Below are positions 1 through 6,241 of a DNA stretch of 9,760 nucleotides, in pieces. The translations under genes and the position numbers were made by a program. The stretch's first letter is position 1. Each line of letters starts with the position of its first letter. The DNA is from Bryobacterales bacterium (GTDB lineage Bacteria; Acidobacteriota; Terriglobia; Bryobacterales; Bryobacteraceae): assembly GCA_030838885.1 (NCBI GenBank), contig JAUZEU010000800.1:1-9760 (forward strand), in the 5' to 3' direction. The notes under the pieces were generated by a model, which was given only the letters and a program-made list of their open reading frames with translations, searched no databases and was not told where the DNA came from.

Positions 1-179
1 TCCCGTGGGCCTGGCGCGGAGAGGCGTGAACCCATAAAACAATTCTACAGCAATTTGTTTCTTTCTAACACAGTAATACTAGTTCCCGACCAAAATGCGC
101 AGGATGTCTCCGCGGTGATAGTCGGGATATTCACCAGCTGGTGAGCCTCATCGTCACCAGCAAGTGTAGTTGTCCGCCC
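1..179. other. Non-coding left flank with no supported gene
   Basis: This stretch lies beyond the terminator of the glutamine synthetase gene. Bases 30-90 are AT-rich compared with the rest of the window, as expected for an intergenic region. A TAGAAT hexamer on the minus strand (47-42) resembles a -10 box for a gene beyond the left edge, but no good -35 partner is visible, so I do not call it a promoter. The only open frame here is short, runs through the terminator into the glutamine synthetase 3' end in another frame, and looks accidental. Confidence 0.6.
131..144. repeat. 14-bp perfect palindrome with an extra half-site at 154-161
   Basis: The sequence TCACCAGCTGGTGA is identical to its reverse complement across all 14 bases. 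The left half TCACCAGC recurs at 154-161, 23 bases (about two helical turns) downstream. This spacing on one face of the helix is what an operator with a secondary half-site could look like. With no gene on either side in this stretch, the target is unknown and chance occurrence is possible. Confidence 0.4.
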
Positions 180-207
180 AAAAAAACCCCGGCCAGCGAG
201 GCCGGGG
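180..207 (-). terminator. Intrinsic terminator of the glutamine synthetase gene
   Basis: Read on the minus strand, an 8-bp perfect all-GC stem (CCCCGGCC pairing with GGCCGGGG, bases 207-200 and 194-187) encloses a 5-base loop and is followed directly by seven T (186-180). It begins 24 bases after the stop codon at 234-232. Stem, loop and U-tract fit a rho-independent terminator. On the plus strand the stem has no T-run after it, so it acts in one direction. Confidence 0.92.
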
Positions 208-231
208 CTGTGAGGAAAAGCGTATCTGAAT

Positions 232-1662
232 TTAGAACTGGTTCCAGAGGAACTGATTGTAGACCTCGTGATGGAACTGAATCTCCGGGACTTTGACGAC
301 CGTGCCCAACAGGCGGGCGCACCGGTCGGCCGAAGCTTTCTTAAGATCCACGTAGCGGTCCTTCACTTCTTCGCTGAACAGTTCCGTGGTCCACTCGGCC
401 TTGGTGAAGTTCTCCATGGCGTCATAGATGTTGTCCGGCAGGAACCGTTTGGCGCTGCGCAGGTTCGGGATATCCACAACCGTACCGTCCAGGCCCGTCT
501 TGAACACGCTGTAGAGCACCATGTACGGATTGGCGTCCGGCGCAACCGCGCGGACTTCGATGCGCGAACTCTTTTCGTTCCCGATCGGCACACGAACCAT
601 GGAACCGCGATCCACCGCTGAAGCGATGAGCTGGTTCGGAGCTTCAAAGTGCGGGTCCAGGCGCCGGTAAGCGTTCACGCTGGGGTTCAGCACCAGGCAG
701 ATATCGTTGCCGTGGCTGATAACCTTGTCCACGAATTCCCACGCAAACTTACTGATCTTCTCTTCGCCGTTCGGATCCCAGAACAGGTTCTTCTTGCCCT
801 TGCTGACCGATACGTTGGTGTGCATACCGCTTCCGTTCACGCCCACCACCGGTTTCGGCAGGAAGCTGGCAGTCAGGCCCATGTTCCGCGCCACCTGACG
901 GCAGAGGAACTTGTACAGCTGAATCTGGTCGGCAGCCGTAACAACGTCCGCATACGAGTAGTTAATCTCGAACTGCGAGGGGGCGACTTCCGGGTGATCC
1001 TTTTCGTTCTCGAAGCCCATGGCCCGCTGCACTTCAGCCGCTCTGTCGATGAACGTGCGGAGTGTGTCACCAGGCAGCGAGTGGTAGTAACCGCCGGTGT
1101 TTACATATTCGAATTTGCCGGTCTCGTTGTATTTGCGCTCGGCGTCCACCCCGTTGAAGAGGAAGCCTTCAATCTCATTCGCCGCGTTGAGTGTGTGGCC
1201 GTTGTTCTTGAACTGCGCTTCTGAAAAGGACTTCAGCACACCGCGCATGTCGCCGATGTAGGGTCCGCCCTGCTTGTCGATGACTTCGCCGAACACGAGA
1301 ACCTTGCCCTCGCCAACGAAATCGGCAGGAGCCCAGTAGAACGCGCTCCAGTCCATGTGGAGCCGGAGATCGCTTTCTTTTTGCGCCGTAAAACCGCGAA
1401 TCGACGAGCCGTCAAACGTCAGATTGTCAAAGCTCTTGACCAGGAACTTCTTGTCGTAGTCGAGCATGTGAAGGCGGCCTTCAAGGTCGCTGAACATGAC
1501 GGTCACGGCCTTGATCCGCTTCTCGTCTGTCAGGTACTTCAGCCGCTTTTCCTGAAGCTTATCGGCGGGAACACGGTTGGCGCGCTCCTCTTTCGCCTCG
1601 AGGTTTAGCTGTTCGAGTTCTGCATAGGGCAGACTGAGAAAATCCGTCACTAGGTTGGGCAT
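232..1662 (-). CDS. glnA: Type I glutamine synthetase
   Basis: ATP-dependent ligation of ammonium to glutamate in the cytosol, expected as a dodecamer. The 476 residues are near the usual 440-470 for GS-I. Visible in order: a charged N-terminal helix region, the FDGSSIRGF motif (about 83-91), the E-x-E metal-binding strand in NEIEGFLF (162-169), EVAPSQFE with two metal-ligand Glu (225-232), NGSGMH with the ammonium/metal-site His (276-281), NPSVNAYRRL followed by the FEAP flap Glu (326-342), and RIEVR with APDANPY near 367-380. All expected active-site positions are occupied. I chose the ATG at 1662 because GGAG lies just upstream. The next in-frame ATG, at 1695, adds 11 residues, has no ribosome site and falls inside an inverted repeat. 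The region where GS-I-beta enzymes carry the adenylylated Tyr reads NIYDAMEN rather than NLYDLPP, so control by GlnE is doubtful. It is the last gene before the terminator at 207-180. The family call is firm; a non-canonical GS-like ligase is unlikely. Confidence 0.95.
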   Translation of the reverse strand: MPNLVTDFLSLPYAELEQLNLEAKEERANRVPADKLQEKRLKYLTDEKRIKAVTVMFSDLEGRLHMLDYDKKFLVKSFDNLTFDGSSIRGFTAQKESDLRLHMDWSAFYWAPADFVGEGKVLVFGEVIDKQGGPYIGDMRGVLKSFSEAQFKNNGHTLNAANEIEGFLFNGVDAERKYNETGKFEYVNTGGYYHSLPGDTLRTFIDRAAEVQRAMGFENEKDHPEVAPSQFEINYSYADVVTAADQIQLYKFLCRQVARNMGLTASFLPKPVVGVNGSGMHTNVSVSKGKKNLFWDPNGEEKISKFAWEFVDKVISHGNDICLVLNPSVNAYRRLDPHFEAPNQLIASAVDRGSMVRVPIGNEKSSRIEVRAVAPDANPYMVLYSVFKTGLDGTVVDIPNLRSAKRFLPDNIYDAMENFTKAEWTTELFSEEVKDRYVDLKKASADRCARLLGTVVKVPEIQFHHEVYNQFLWNQF

Positions 1663-1664
1663 TG

Positions 1665-1670
1665 CTCTCC
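1665..1670 (-). promoter_or_regulatory. Ribosome binding site that decides the glutamine synthetase start
   Basis: On the minus strand GGAGAG stands two bases ahead of the ATG at 1662 (four bases from the GGAG core). The spacing is slightly short, but no comparable purine-rich site precedes the alternative ATG at 1695. This favours the 476-residue product. Confidence 0.6.
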
Positions 1671-1693
1671 GTAAAGCGTCTGGTATTTGATGC

Positions 1694-1721
1694 ATGCGTC
1701 GCCGGAGTTCAGGCGACGCAT
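1694..1721. repeat. Perfect 10-bp inverted repeat in the glutamine synthetase leader
   Basis: The arms ATGCGTCGCC (1694-1703) and GGCGACGCAT (1712-1721) are exact reverse complements around an 8-base spacer. With the start codon at 1662 the element lies in the 5' leader, its near end 31 bases before the ATG. RNA would form a stable 10-bp hairpin. No T-run follows on either strand, so it is not an intrinsic terminator. It could be a protein operator, an mRNA-stabilising 5' hairpin or part of a leader switch; the sequence alone does not decide. Confidence 0.6.
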
Positions 1722-1735
1722 CAGGTAAAAAATCT

Positions 1736-1765
1736 AGTATCTGTGAAAATCGTTCCCGCTCGCAA
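1736..1765 (-). promoter_or_regulatory. Candidate sigma-70-type promoter for glnA
   Basis: On the minus strand TTGCGA (1765-1760) and GATACT (1741-1736) are separated by 18 bases, each matching four of six consensus positions. A start near 1729 would give a leader of about 65 bases that opens with a U-rich stretch and then the inverted repeat. No sigma-54 GG-N10-GC element was found in the gap, although glnA is often controlled that way in proteobacteria. Weak evidence; glnA may also be read from the malate synthase transcript, since no clear terminator lies between the two genes. Confidence 0.3.
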
Positions 1766-1824
1766 TCGCTAATTTCTATGAGCCGGATTGGTGGAATTGA
1801 TCGAGGGTTGCCTTGGAAAGGTGC

Positions 1825-3384
1825 CTACTCAAGAAACTCGTAAGCGGGCAATGTCAGGAACTCGTTGAACTCGCCGGACAGCATCATTTTACCGAACAGG
1901 TCGGCTGCAATCTTGTACTTACCCTTCTCAAAGCGCTCGGCTCCGGCCCGTTCGCGCATCTTCGCCAGTTCCTGTGAGATAGTTTCTTTCACCAGTTCCG
2001 GCGTGACGGGTCGGCCATCCTCCAGCTTCGCCCCGTGTTTCGCCCACTGCCAAACCTGGGCGCGCGAGATTTCCGCGGTGGCAGCGTCTTCCATCAGGTT
2101 ATAGATCGGAACCGCGCCGTTGCCGCGAAGCCAGGCTTCCAGGTACTGGATTCCCACATCGACGTTCAGCCGCAAGCCGCCTTCCGTGATGGTACCTTCG
2201 GGAATGGTGAGCAGGTCTTTGGCAGTGACATGGACCTCTTCCCGCTTGCGGTCGATCTGATTGGGCTCTGGCATGTACTCATCGAATACCTGCTTCGCCA
2301 CTCCAACCAGCCCAGGGTGGGCAACCCAGGTGCCGTCGTGTCCGGCCCTGACCTCGCGGAGCTTGTCCTGACGGACCTTCTCGAGCGCGCGGTCGTTTGC
2401 TTCCGGATCGTTCTTGATCGGAATCTGAGCTGCCATGCCGCCCATGGCGTGAATGCCGCGCTTATGGCAGGTCTGAATCAGCAGATCCACATACGAGGCG
2501 AGGAAGTGGACGGTCATGGTGACCTGCGCACGATCCGGCAGTGTGAAGTCCGGGCGATTCCGGAGCTTCTTGATGAAGCTGAAGATGTAATCCCAGCGGC
2601 CGCAATTCAGGCCGGCAGAGTGATCCCGGAGTTCCCAGAGAATTTCATGCATCTCAAATGACGCCAGAATCGTCTCGATCAACACCGTCGCGCGAACCGA
2701 TCCCTGCGGCACGCCACAGTACTCCTGAGCGAAGACGAAGACGTCGTTCCACAGCCGGGCCTCCAGGTGCGATTCCAGCTTCGGCAGGTAGAAATAGGGG
2801 CCCGAACCGCGCTTCAGCAGTTCCGCCGCATTGTGGAAGAAGTAGAGTCCGAAATCGAAGAGGCCGCCGGAGATCGGCTGGCCGTCTACCTGGAAGTGCT
2901 TCTCGGTCAGGTGCCAGCCGCGCGGGCGCACCAGCAGAACGGCTGTCTGCTCATTGAGCTTGTACTGTTTGCCCTCCGGACCAGTAAAGCCGATCTCGCG
3001 CCGGATCGCATCCTTCATGTTCTTCTGCCCTTCCACCACATTGCGTCCGGTGGGAGAGTTGGCGTCTTCGAAATCCGCCATGAACATTTTGGCCCCGGAA
3101 TTCAGGGCGTTGATGACCATTTTGCGATCTGTAGGGCCAGTGATCTCGGTGCGGCGGTCGCGCAGATCGGGCGGGATGGGCGCAACGGTCCAGTCCGACT
3201 CGCGGATGGATTTCGTTTCCGGCAGAAAATCCGGCAGTTTGCCGCCATCGATCTCCTGCTGGCGCACTTTGCGTCGCTCGAGAAGTTCCCGGCGCCGGGC
3301 GTCGAACTTACCGTGCAGCGCTTCAAGAAATGCCTGGGCTTCAGGCGTGAGGATTTCGGAGTCCGTGAGGGAAGTATTGATCAT
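1825..3384 (-). CDS. aceB: Malate synthase A
   Basis: Condenses acetyl-CoA with glyoxylate to give malate and CoA, the second glyoxylate-shunt step, in the cytosol. The 519 residues match the short isoform A (E. coli about 533), not the long G form. Visible: FMADFEDANSPTG (101-113), the glyoxylate-binding RPRGWH (153-158), IETILASFEM (236-245, metal-ligand Glu), the family signature RDHSAGLNCGRWDYIF (253-268), and LMEDAATAEISR (430-441) with the presumed catalytic Asp433. The frame is open up to an ATG at 3441, but that would overlap the upstream zinc-ribbon gene by 56 bases and add a low-complexity Ala/Cys/Pro stretch. The ATG at 3384 sits one base after that gene's stop (TAAgATG) and has only a weak ribosome site, so translation is probably coupled. 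The family's usual Trp after SPT is Gly here. Isocitrate lyase, the usual partner, is not in the window. Family assignment is very secure. Confidence 0.96.
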   Translation of the reverse strand: MINTSLTDSEILTPEAQAFLEALHGKFDARRRELLERRKVRQQEIDGGKLPDFLPETKSIRESDWTVAPIPPDLRDRRTEITGPTDRKMVINALNSGAKMFMADFEDANSPTGRNVVEGQKNMKDAIRREIGFTGPEGKQYKLNEQTAVLLVRPRGWHLTEKHFQVDGQPISGGLFDFGLYFFHNAAELLKRGSGPYFYLPKLESHLEARLWNDVFVFAQEYCGVPQGSVRATVLIETILASFEMHEILWELRDHSAGLNCGRWDYIFSFIKKLRNRPDFTLPDRAQVTMTVHFLASYVDLLIQTCHKRGIHAMGGMAAQIPIKNDPEANDRALEKVRQDKLREVRAGHDGTWVAHPGLVGVAKQVFDEYMPEPNQIDRKREEVHVTAKDLLTIPEGTITEGGLRLNVDVGIQYLEAWLRGNGAVPIYNLMEDAATAEISRAQVWQWAKHGAKLEDGRPVTPELVKETISQELAKMRERAGAERFEKGKYKIAADLFGKMMLSGEFNEFLTLPAYEFLE

Positions 3385-3385
3385 C

Positions 3386-3625
3386 TTAATTGCGCCCGCA
3401 CAGCCCGGGGGTGCCGCACATGCCTGCGGGGCAGCCGCCACGCATCTCGGCAGGGCTGGAGGACTGGTCTTTGGAGCCGCCGCGGGCGGCGAAAGTCGAG
3501 TATTCCTGTTTCAAGTGTTTTTGGCCACACGAGGGGCAGCCCGCGTCGAGCACTTCTTCGGTGCGCCGGACCAGCTTCTCGAACTTGTCGCCACACGATT
3601 CGCAAAGGTATTCGTAGATCGGCAT
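3386..3625 (-). CDS. FmdB-family zinc-ribbon protein
   Basis: Small protein of 79 residues opening MPIYEYLCESCG, the hallmark of the FmdB family. Two CxxC knuckles (C8/C11 and C30/C33) would bind one zinc ion. The tail is Gly/Ser-rich and ends with three further Cys in GGCPAGMCGTPGLCG (about 63-77), also typical of the family. The name comes from a proposed regulator of formamidase genes in a methylotroph, but the role of most members is unknown, and nothing here shows DNA binding. The start is supported by AGGGA about seven bases upstream. It is the first gene of the minus-strand block, and its stop is one base from the malate synthase start, so the two are expressed together. Whether it affects malate synthase is not shown. 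Confidence 0.88.
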   Translation of the reverse strand: MPIYEYLCESCGDKFEKLVRRTEEVLDAGCPSCGQKHLKQEYSTFAARGGSKDQSSSPAEMRGGCPAGMCGTPGLCGRN

Positions 3626-3667
3626 AGGTTTCCCTACATATTATCTCCGGGGCGCTATTCTACATCC
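3626..3667. promoter_or_regulatory. Divergent promoter region between the fmdB and S9 peptidase genes
   Basis: Only 42 bases separate the two divergent start codons. On the minus strand GATAAT (3645-3640) matches five of six -10 positions. On the plus strand TATTAT (3639-3644) also matches five of six and overlaps it almost fully, so polymerase binding in one direction would exclude the other. No good -35 box is seen in either direction. A plus-strand start near 3651 would leave a leader of only about 17 bases, and the ribosome site for the peptidase is weak. Suggestive, not proven. Confidence 0.35.
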
Positions 3668-6022
3668 ATGCGTTTGTCACATGCCGCCCCGTTTGTCCTT
3701 TGTGTCACTGCTTTCGCCCAGCAAAATCAGCCCTCCTTAACCACTGCGGACTATACCCACGCTGAGAAATTCATGGGTTACAACACGGCGCCGCTGGTGT
3801 TCGGCACGGGCGTTCGTCCGGGCTTCGTTGCGGAAACCGATCGCTTCTGGTACCGCGTGACGCGTGAGAGCGGGGCGGAGTTCGTGCTGGTCGATCCGGC
3901 AAAGAACGCCAGGGTTCCGGCTTTCGACCACGCTAAGCTGGCCGCCGCTCTTTCGAGCGCTTCGGGCACTGCCTATGAAGCAGGGAAACTGCTGTTCCAG
4001 AGCATTGAATTCTCTGCTGAAGGCCGCACCGTCTCGGTCACCGCGGCAGGGAAGAATTACGAGTGCGCCGTGAACGGAAGTAAATGCACGGCTGTGGCGG
4101 GCACGGGTCGGGCGGGGGTCGGCGGCACAGGCGGGGGCGGCTCGAGCCGCGCACTTGATTCCCCTTCCCCGGACAAGAAGAAAACCGCCTTCGTTCGCGA
4201 CTACAACCTGTGGGTACGCGACGTGGCGAGCGGCAACGAAACTCAGCTCACCATGGATGGCGTGAAGGATTACGGGTACTCAACGGACAACGCGGGCTGG
4301 ACGAAGAGTGAGCGTCCGATTCTGCTGTGGTCGCCGGATTCGAAGAAGATCGCCACCTACCAGCAAGACCAGCGGGGTGTGGGCGAGATGTACCTGGTGA
4401 ACACCACGGTTGGACATCCGAAGCTGGAAGCCTGGAAGTACCCGCTGCCCGGCGACGACGTAGTTACGATGATCCGGCGGGTGATCGTGGATGTGGAGAA
4501 CAAGAAGGTCACGCCGCTCAACATTGCGCCCGACCAGCACCGTTCCACGCTGTGCGACGACATCTCGTGCCGCAGCGGCGAGTGGGAGGACGTGCAGTGG
4601 AGTCCGGATGCCACCAGGCTGGCGTTTGTTTCGACGTCTCGCGACCACAAGCAGGCTCGGCTGCGCGAGGCGGACGCGGCCACCGGCGTGGTTCGCGAGA
4701 TCACCGAAGAGGCCGTGGAGACGCAGTTCGAATCGGGAGACGGTAAGTCGAACTGGAAGGCACTCTATGGGACGGACGAGTTTCTCTGGTACTCCGAAAA
4801 GAGCGGCTACGGGCACCTGTACCTGGGCGACTGGAAGACCGGCCGGATCAAGGCAGGGGTGACGAGCGGTGACTGGCTGGTGCGCCAGGTGGTCCGGGTG
4901 GACGAGAAGGCGCGGGTCATTTACTTCCTGGGCGCCGGGCACGAGAAGGGCCGCGACCCTTACTTTACGCACCTGTACCGGGTAGGGTTTGACGGCAAAG
5001 GCCTGGCGCTGCTGACGCCTGAGAACGCGAACCACGACATCACGATGTCCCCTACGGGCAGTTACTTTGTGGACAGCTACTCCACCCCGGATACACCCCC
5101 GGTGGCAGTGGTGCGCGATGCCGAAGGCAAGCTGATTTCCACGCTTGAAAAGGCCGACATCTCGAAGCTGCAGGCGACCGGGTGGAAGCCTCCGGTGCCG
5201 ATTACCGTGAAAGCCCGCGATGGCGAGACCGACCTTTATGGTCTGCTCTTTGTTCCCACCAATCTGAATCCTGACAAGAAGTACCCGATCGTCAACCATA
5301 TATATCCCGGGCCTCAGGCGGGGAGCGTGGGCAGCCGGAGCTTTGCGGCTTCGCGCGGCGATGCGCAGGCGCTGGCCGAGCTGGGCTTCGTGGTAATCGA
5401 GATCGACGGGATGGGAAATCCGACCCGCTCGAAGAAGTTCCACGATGCCTACTACGCCAATATGGGCGACAATACGCTTCCTGACCAGATCACCGGGATG
5501 AAGCAGGTCGCGCAGCGCTTTCCTTATATAGATATCGACCGGGCCGGAATCTACGGGCACTCGGGCGGCGGCTATGCAACTGCGGACGCGATGTTCCGGT
5601 ATCCGGGCTTCTTTAAGGTCGGCATCTCGGAAGCGGGCAACCACGATAACCGCGATTATGAAGACGACTGGGGCGAAAGGTACCAGGGGCTGTTGAAGCG
5701 GAACCCGGACGGAACCACAAACTATGACGACCAGGCGAACCAGAATCTGGCGAAGAATCTGAAAGGGCACTTACTGCTGGCGCACGGGACGATGGACAAC
5801 AACGTCCCGCCTTATAACACCCTGCTGGTTGTGAATGAACTGATTAAGGCCAATAAGGACTTTGATTTGATCATGTTACCGAACCGGGGTCACGGCTTTG
5901 GCAATGAACCTTATATGATCCGGCGCCGCTGGGACTACTTTGTTCGATACCTGTTGGGGGCGGAACCGCCAAAAGGCTATGAACTGAAGGCGCCGGAGCC
6001 GCGGACACCCGGCGCCTTATAG
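3668..6022 (+). CDS. Secreted S9-family (DPP-IV-like) serine peptidase
   Basis: Prolyl-oligopeptidase clan enzyme of 784 residues, expected to trim peptides outside the cytoplasm. A short signal peptide (MR, a hydrophobic core, AFA before QQ at 17-18) suggests export. Residues about 40-480 show beta-propeller strands (LWVRD, WSPDSKKIA at 221-229, VQWSPDATRLAF, DEFLWYSE), fitting the DPP-IV N-terminal domain. From about 530 comes the alpha/beta-hydrolase domain: nucleophile Ser632 in GHSGGG, Asp710 in HGTMDNNV, His742 in NRGHGFG. The Ser-Asp and Asp-His spacings (78 and 32) equal those of human DPP4 (630/708/740). The double-Glu motif that holds the substrate amino terminus in true dipeptidyl peptidases is not evident where expected (about 202-222), so specificity is open. 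A Gly-rich insert spans 144-159. The frame is open for 238 codons upstream, but that part lies antisense to aceB and fmdB; the ATG at 3668 begins the signal peptide. Other S9 exo- or endopeptidase activities remain possible. Confidence 0.9.
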   Translation: MRLSHAAPFVLCVTAFAQQNQPSLTTADYTHAEKFMGYNTAPLVFGTGVRPGFVAETDRFWYRVTRESGAEFVLVDPAKNARVPAFDHAKLAAALSSASGTAYEAGKLLFQSIEFSAEGRTVSVTAAGKNYECAVNGSKCTAVAGTGRAGVGGTGGGGSSRALDSPSPDKKKTAFVRDYNLWVRDVASGNETQLTMDGVKDYGYSTDNAGWTKSERPILLWSPDSKKIATYQQDQRGVGEMYLVNTTVGHPKLEAWKYPLPGDDVVTMIRRVIVDVENKKVTPLNIAPDQHRSTLCDDISCRSGEWEDVQWSPDATRLAFVSTSRDHKQARLREADAATGVVREITEEAVETQFESGDGKSNWKALYGTDEFLWYSEKSGYGHLYLGDWKTGRIKAGVTSGDWLVRQVVRVDEKARVIYFLGAGHEKGRDPYFTHLYRVGFDGKGLALLTPENANHDITMSPTGSYFVDSYSTPDTPPVAVVRDAEGKLISTLEKADISKLQATGWKPPVPITVKARDGETDLYGLLFVPTNLNPDKKYPIVNHIYPGPQAGSVGSRSFAASRGDAQALAELGFVVIEIDGMGNPTRSKKFHDAYYANMGDNTLPDQITGMKQVAQRFPYIDIDRAGIYGHSGGGYATADAMFRYPGFFKVGISEAGNHDNRDYEDDWGERYQGLLKRNPDGTTNYDDQANQNLAKNLKGHLLLAHGTMDNNVPPYNTLLVVNELIKANKDFDLIMLPNRGHGFGNEPYMIRRRWDYFVRYLLGAEPPKGYELKAPEPRTPGAL
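4099..4118 (+). other. Guanine-quadruplex motif inside the S9 peptidase gene
   Basis: Four G-runs (4099-4101, 4105-4107, 4110-4112, 4114-4118) with loops of 3, 2 and 1 bases fit the G3+N1-7 quadruplex rule on the coding strand. Further GG and GGGGG runs continue to about 4140. The stretch encodes the Gly-rich segment at residues 144-159, so it may simply reflect glycine codons, but the mRNA could fold into a quadruplex. Confidence 0.55.
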
Positions 6023-6092
6023 GGCTCTATCCCCGCCCGTTCAGGGCTTACACTCGGTTCAGCCAACTAGCACTGACAGTACTCAGGGTCAA

Positions 6093-6112
6093 GCACTTTG
6101 TGGTCAAAGTGC
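6093..6112. repeat. 8-bp dyad ahead of the receptor gene
   Basis: GCACTTTG (6093-6100) and CAAAGTGC (6105-6112) are exact reverse complements around a 4-base spacer. A direct GGTCAA repeat overlaps it (6088-6093 and 6102-6107). It lies between the peptidase stop and the receptor promoter candidate, ending 16 bases before the -35-like box. No proper T-run follows, so terminator function for the peptidase gene is doubtful; an operator for the receptor gene is the alternative. Confidence 0.45.
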
Positions 6113-6128
6113 GCTCCGACCTTTACTC

Positions 6129-6157
6129 TTGTTACAGAACTGTGTACGCTTTAACAT
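6129..6157 (+). promoter_or_regulatory. Candidate promoter of the TonB-dependent receptor gene
   Basis: TTGTTA (6129-6134) and TAACAT (6152-6157) are 17 bases apart, each matching four of six sigma-70 consensus positions. Transcription would start near 6164, giving a leader of roughly 78 bases. The spacer after the peptidase gene (6023-6241) contains no open frame that looks real. Confidence 0.35.
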
Positions 6158-6225
6158 TCGGCTGCTACCGCTGCCACGACGCACGCCTCGCCGATTCAGT
6201 TGGGCGTTTTCGCTAATTTCCAGAC

Positions 6226-6231
6226 GAGGGG
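6226..6231 (+). promoter_or_regulatory. Ribosome binding site fixing the receptor start
   Basis: GAGGGG lies 10 bases before the ATG at 6242. The frame also opens at a TTG at 6200, but that start lacks a purine-rich site and would put 14 extra residues in front of a well-formed signal peptide, so ATG 6242 is preferred. Confidence 0.65.
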
Positions 6232-6241
6232 AATCAGATTA

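Noticed and set aside
1663..1824. Sigma-54 promoter for glnA
   Set aside because: No GG-N10-GC arrangement with the usual flanking bases was found on the minus strand.
3385..3441. Longer malate synthase start giving 538 residues
   Set aside because: It would overlap fmdB and add an Ala/Cys/Pro stretch that is fmdB read in another frame; the TAAgATG junction gives a better start.
2767..3627. 286-codon plus-strand frame opposite malate synthase and fmdB
   Set aside because: Shadow of two well-supported minus-strand genes.
2954..3667. Open plus-strand frame of 238 codons fused in front of the S9 peptidase
   Set aside because: It lies antisense to malate synthase and fmdB, is Arg/Ser-rich with no domain, and the signal peptide begins at 3668. 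It reflects stop-poor GC-rich DNA.
3668..3720. Lipoprotein signal in the peptidase (Cys12)
   Set aside because: The residues before the Cys (FVL) do not fit a lipobox; an AFA signal-peptidase-I site follows at residue 17.
4280..5770. 496-codon minus-strand frame opposite the S9 peptidase gene
   Set aside because: The translation is Arg/Val/His-rich without recognisable motifs, and the opposite strand encodes an intact catalytic enzyme. A shadow frame.
6035..6050. GCCC-GTTCA-GGGC stem after the peptidase stop as a terminator
   Set aside because: Only four base pairs and no T-run; too weak to call.
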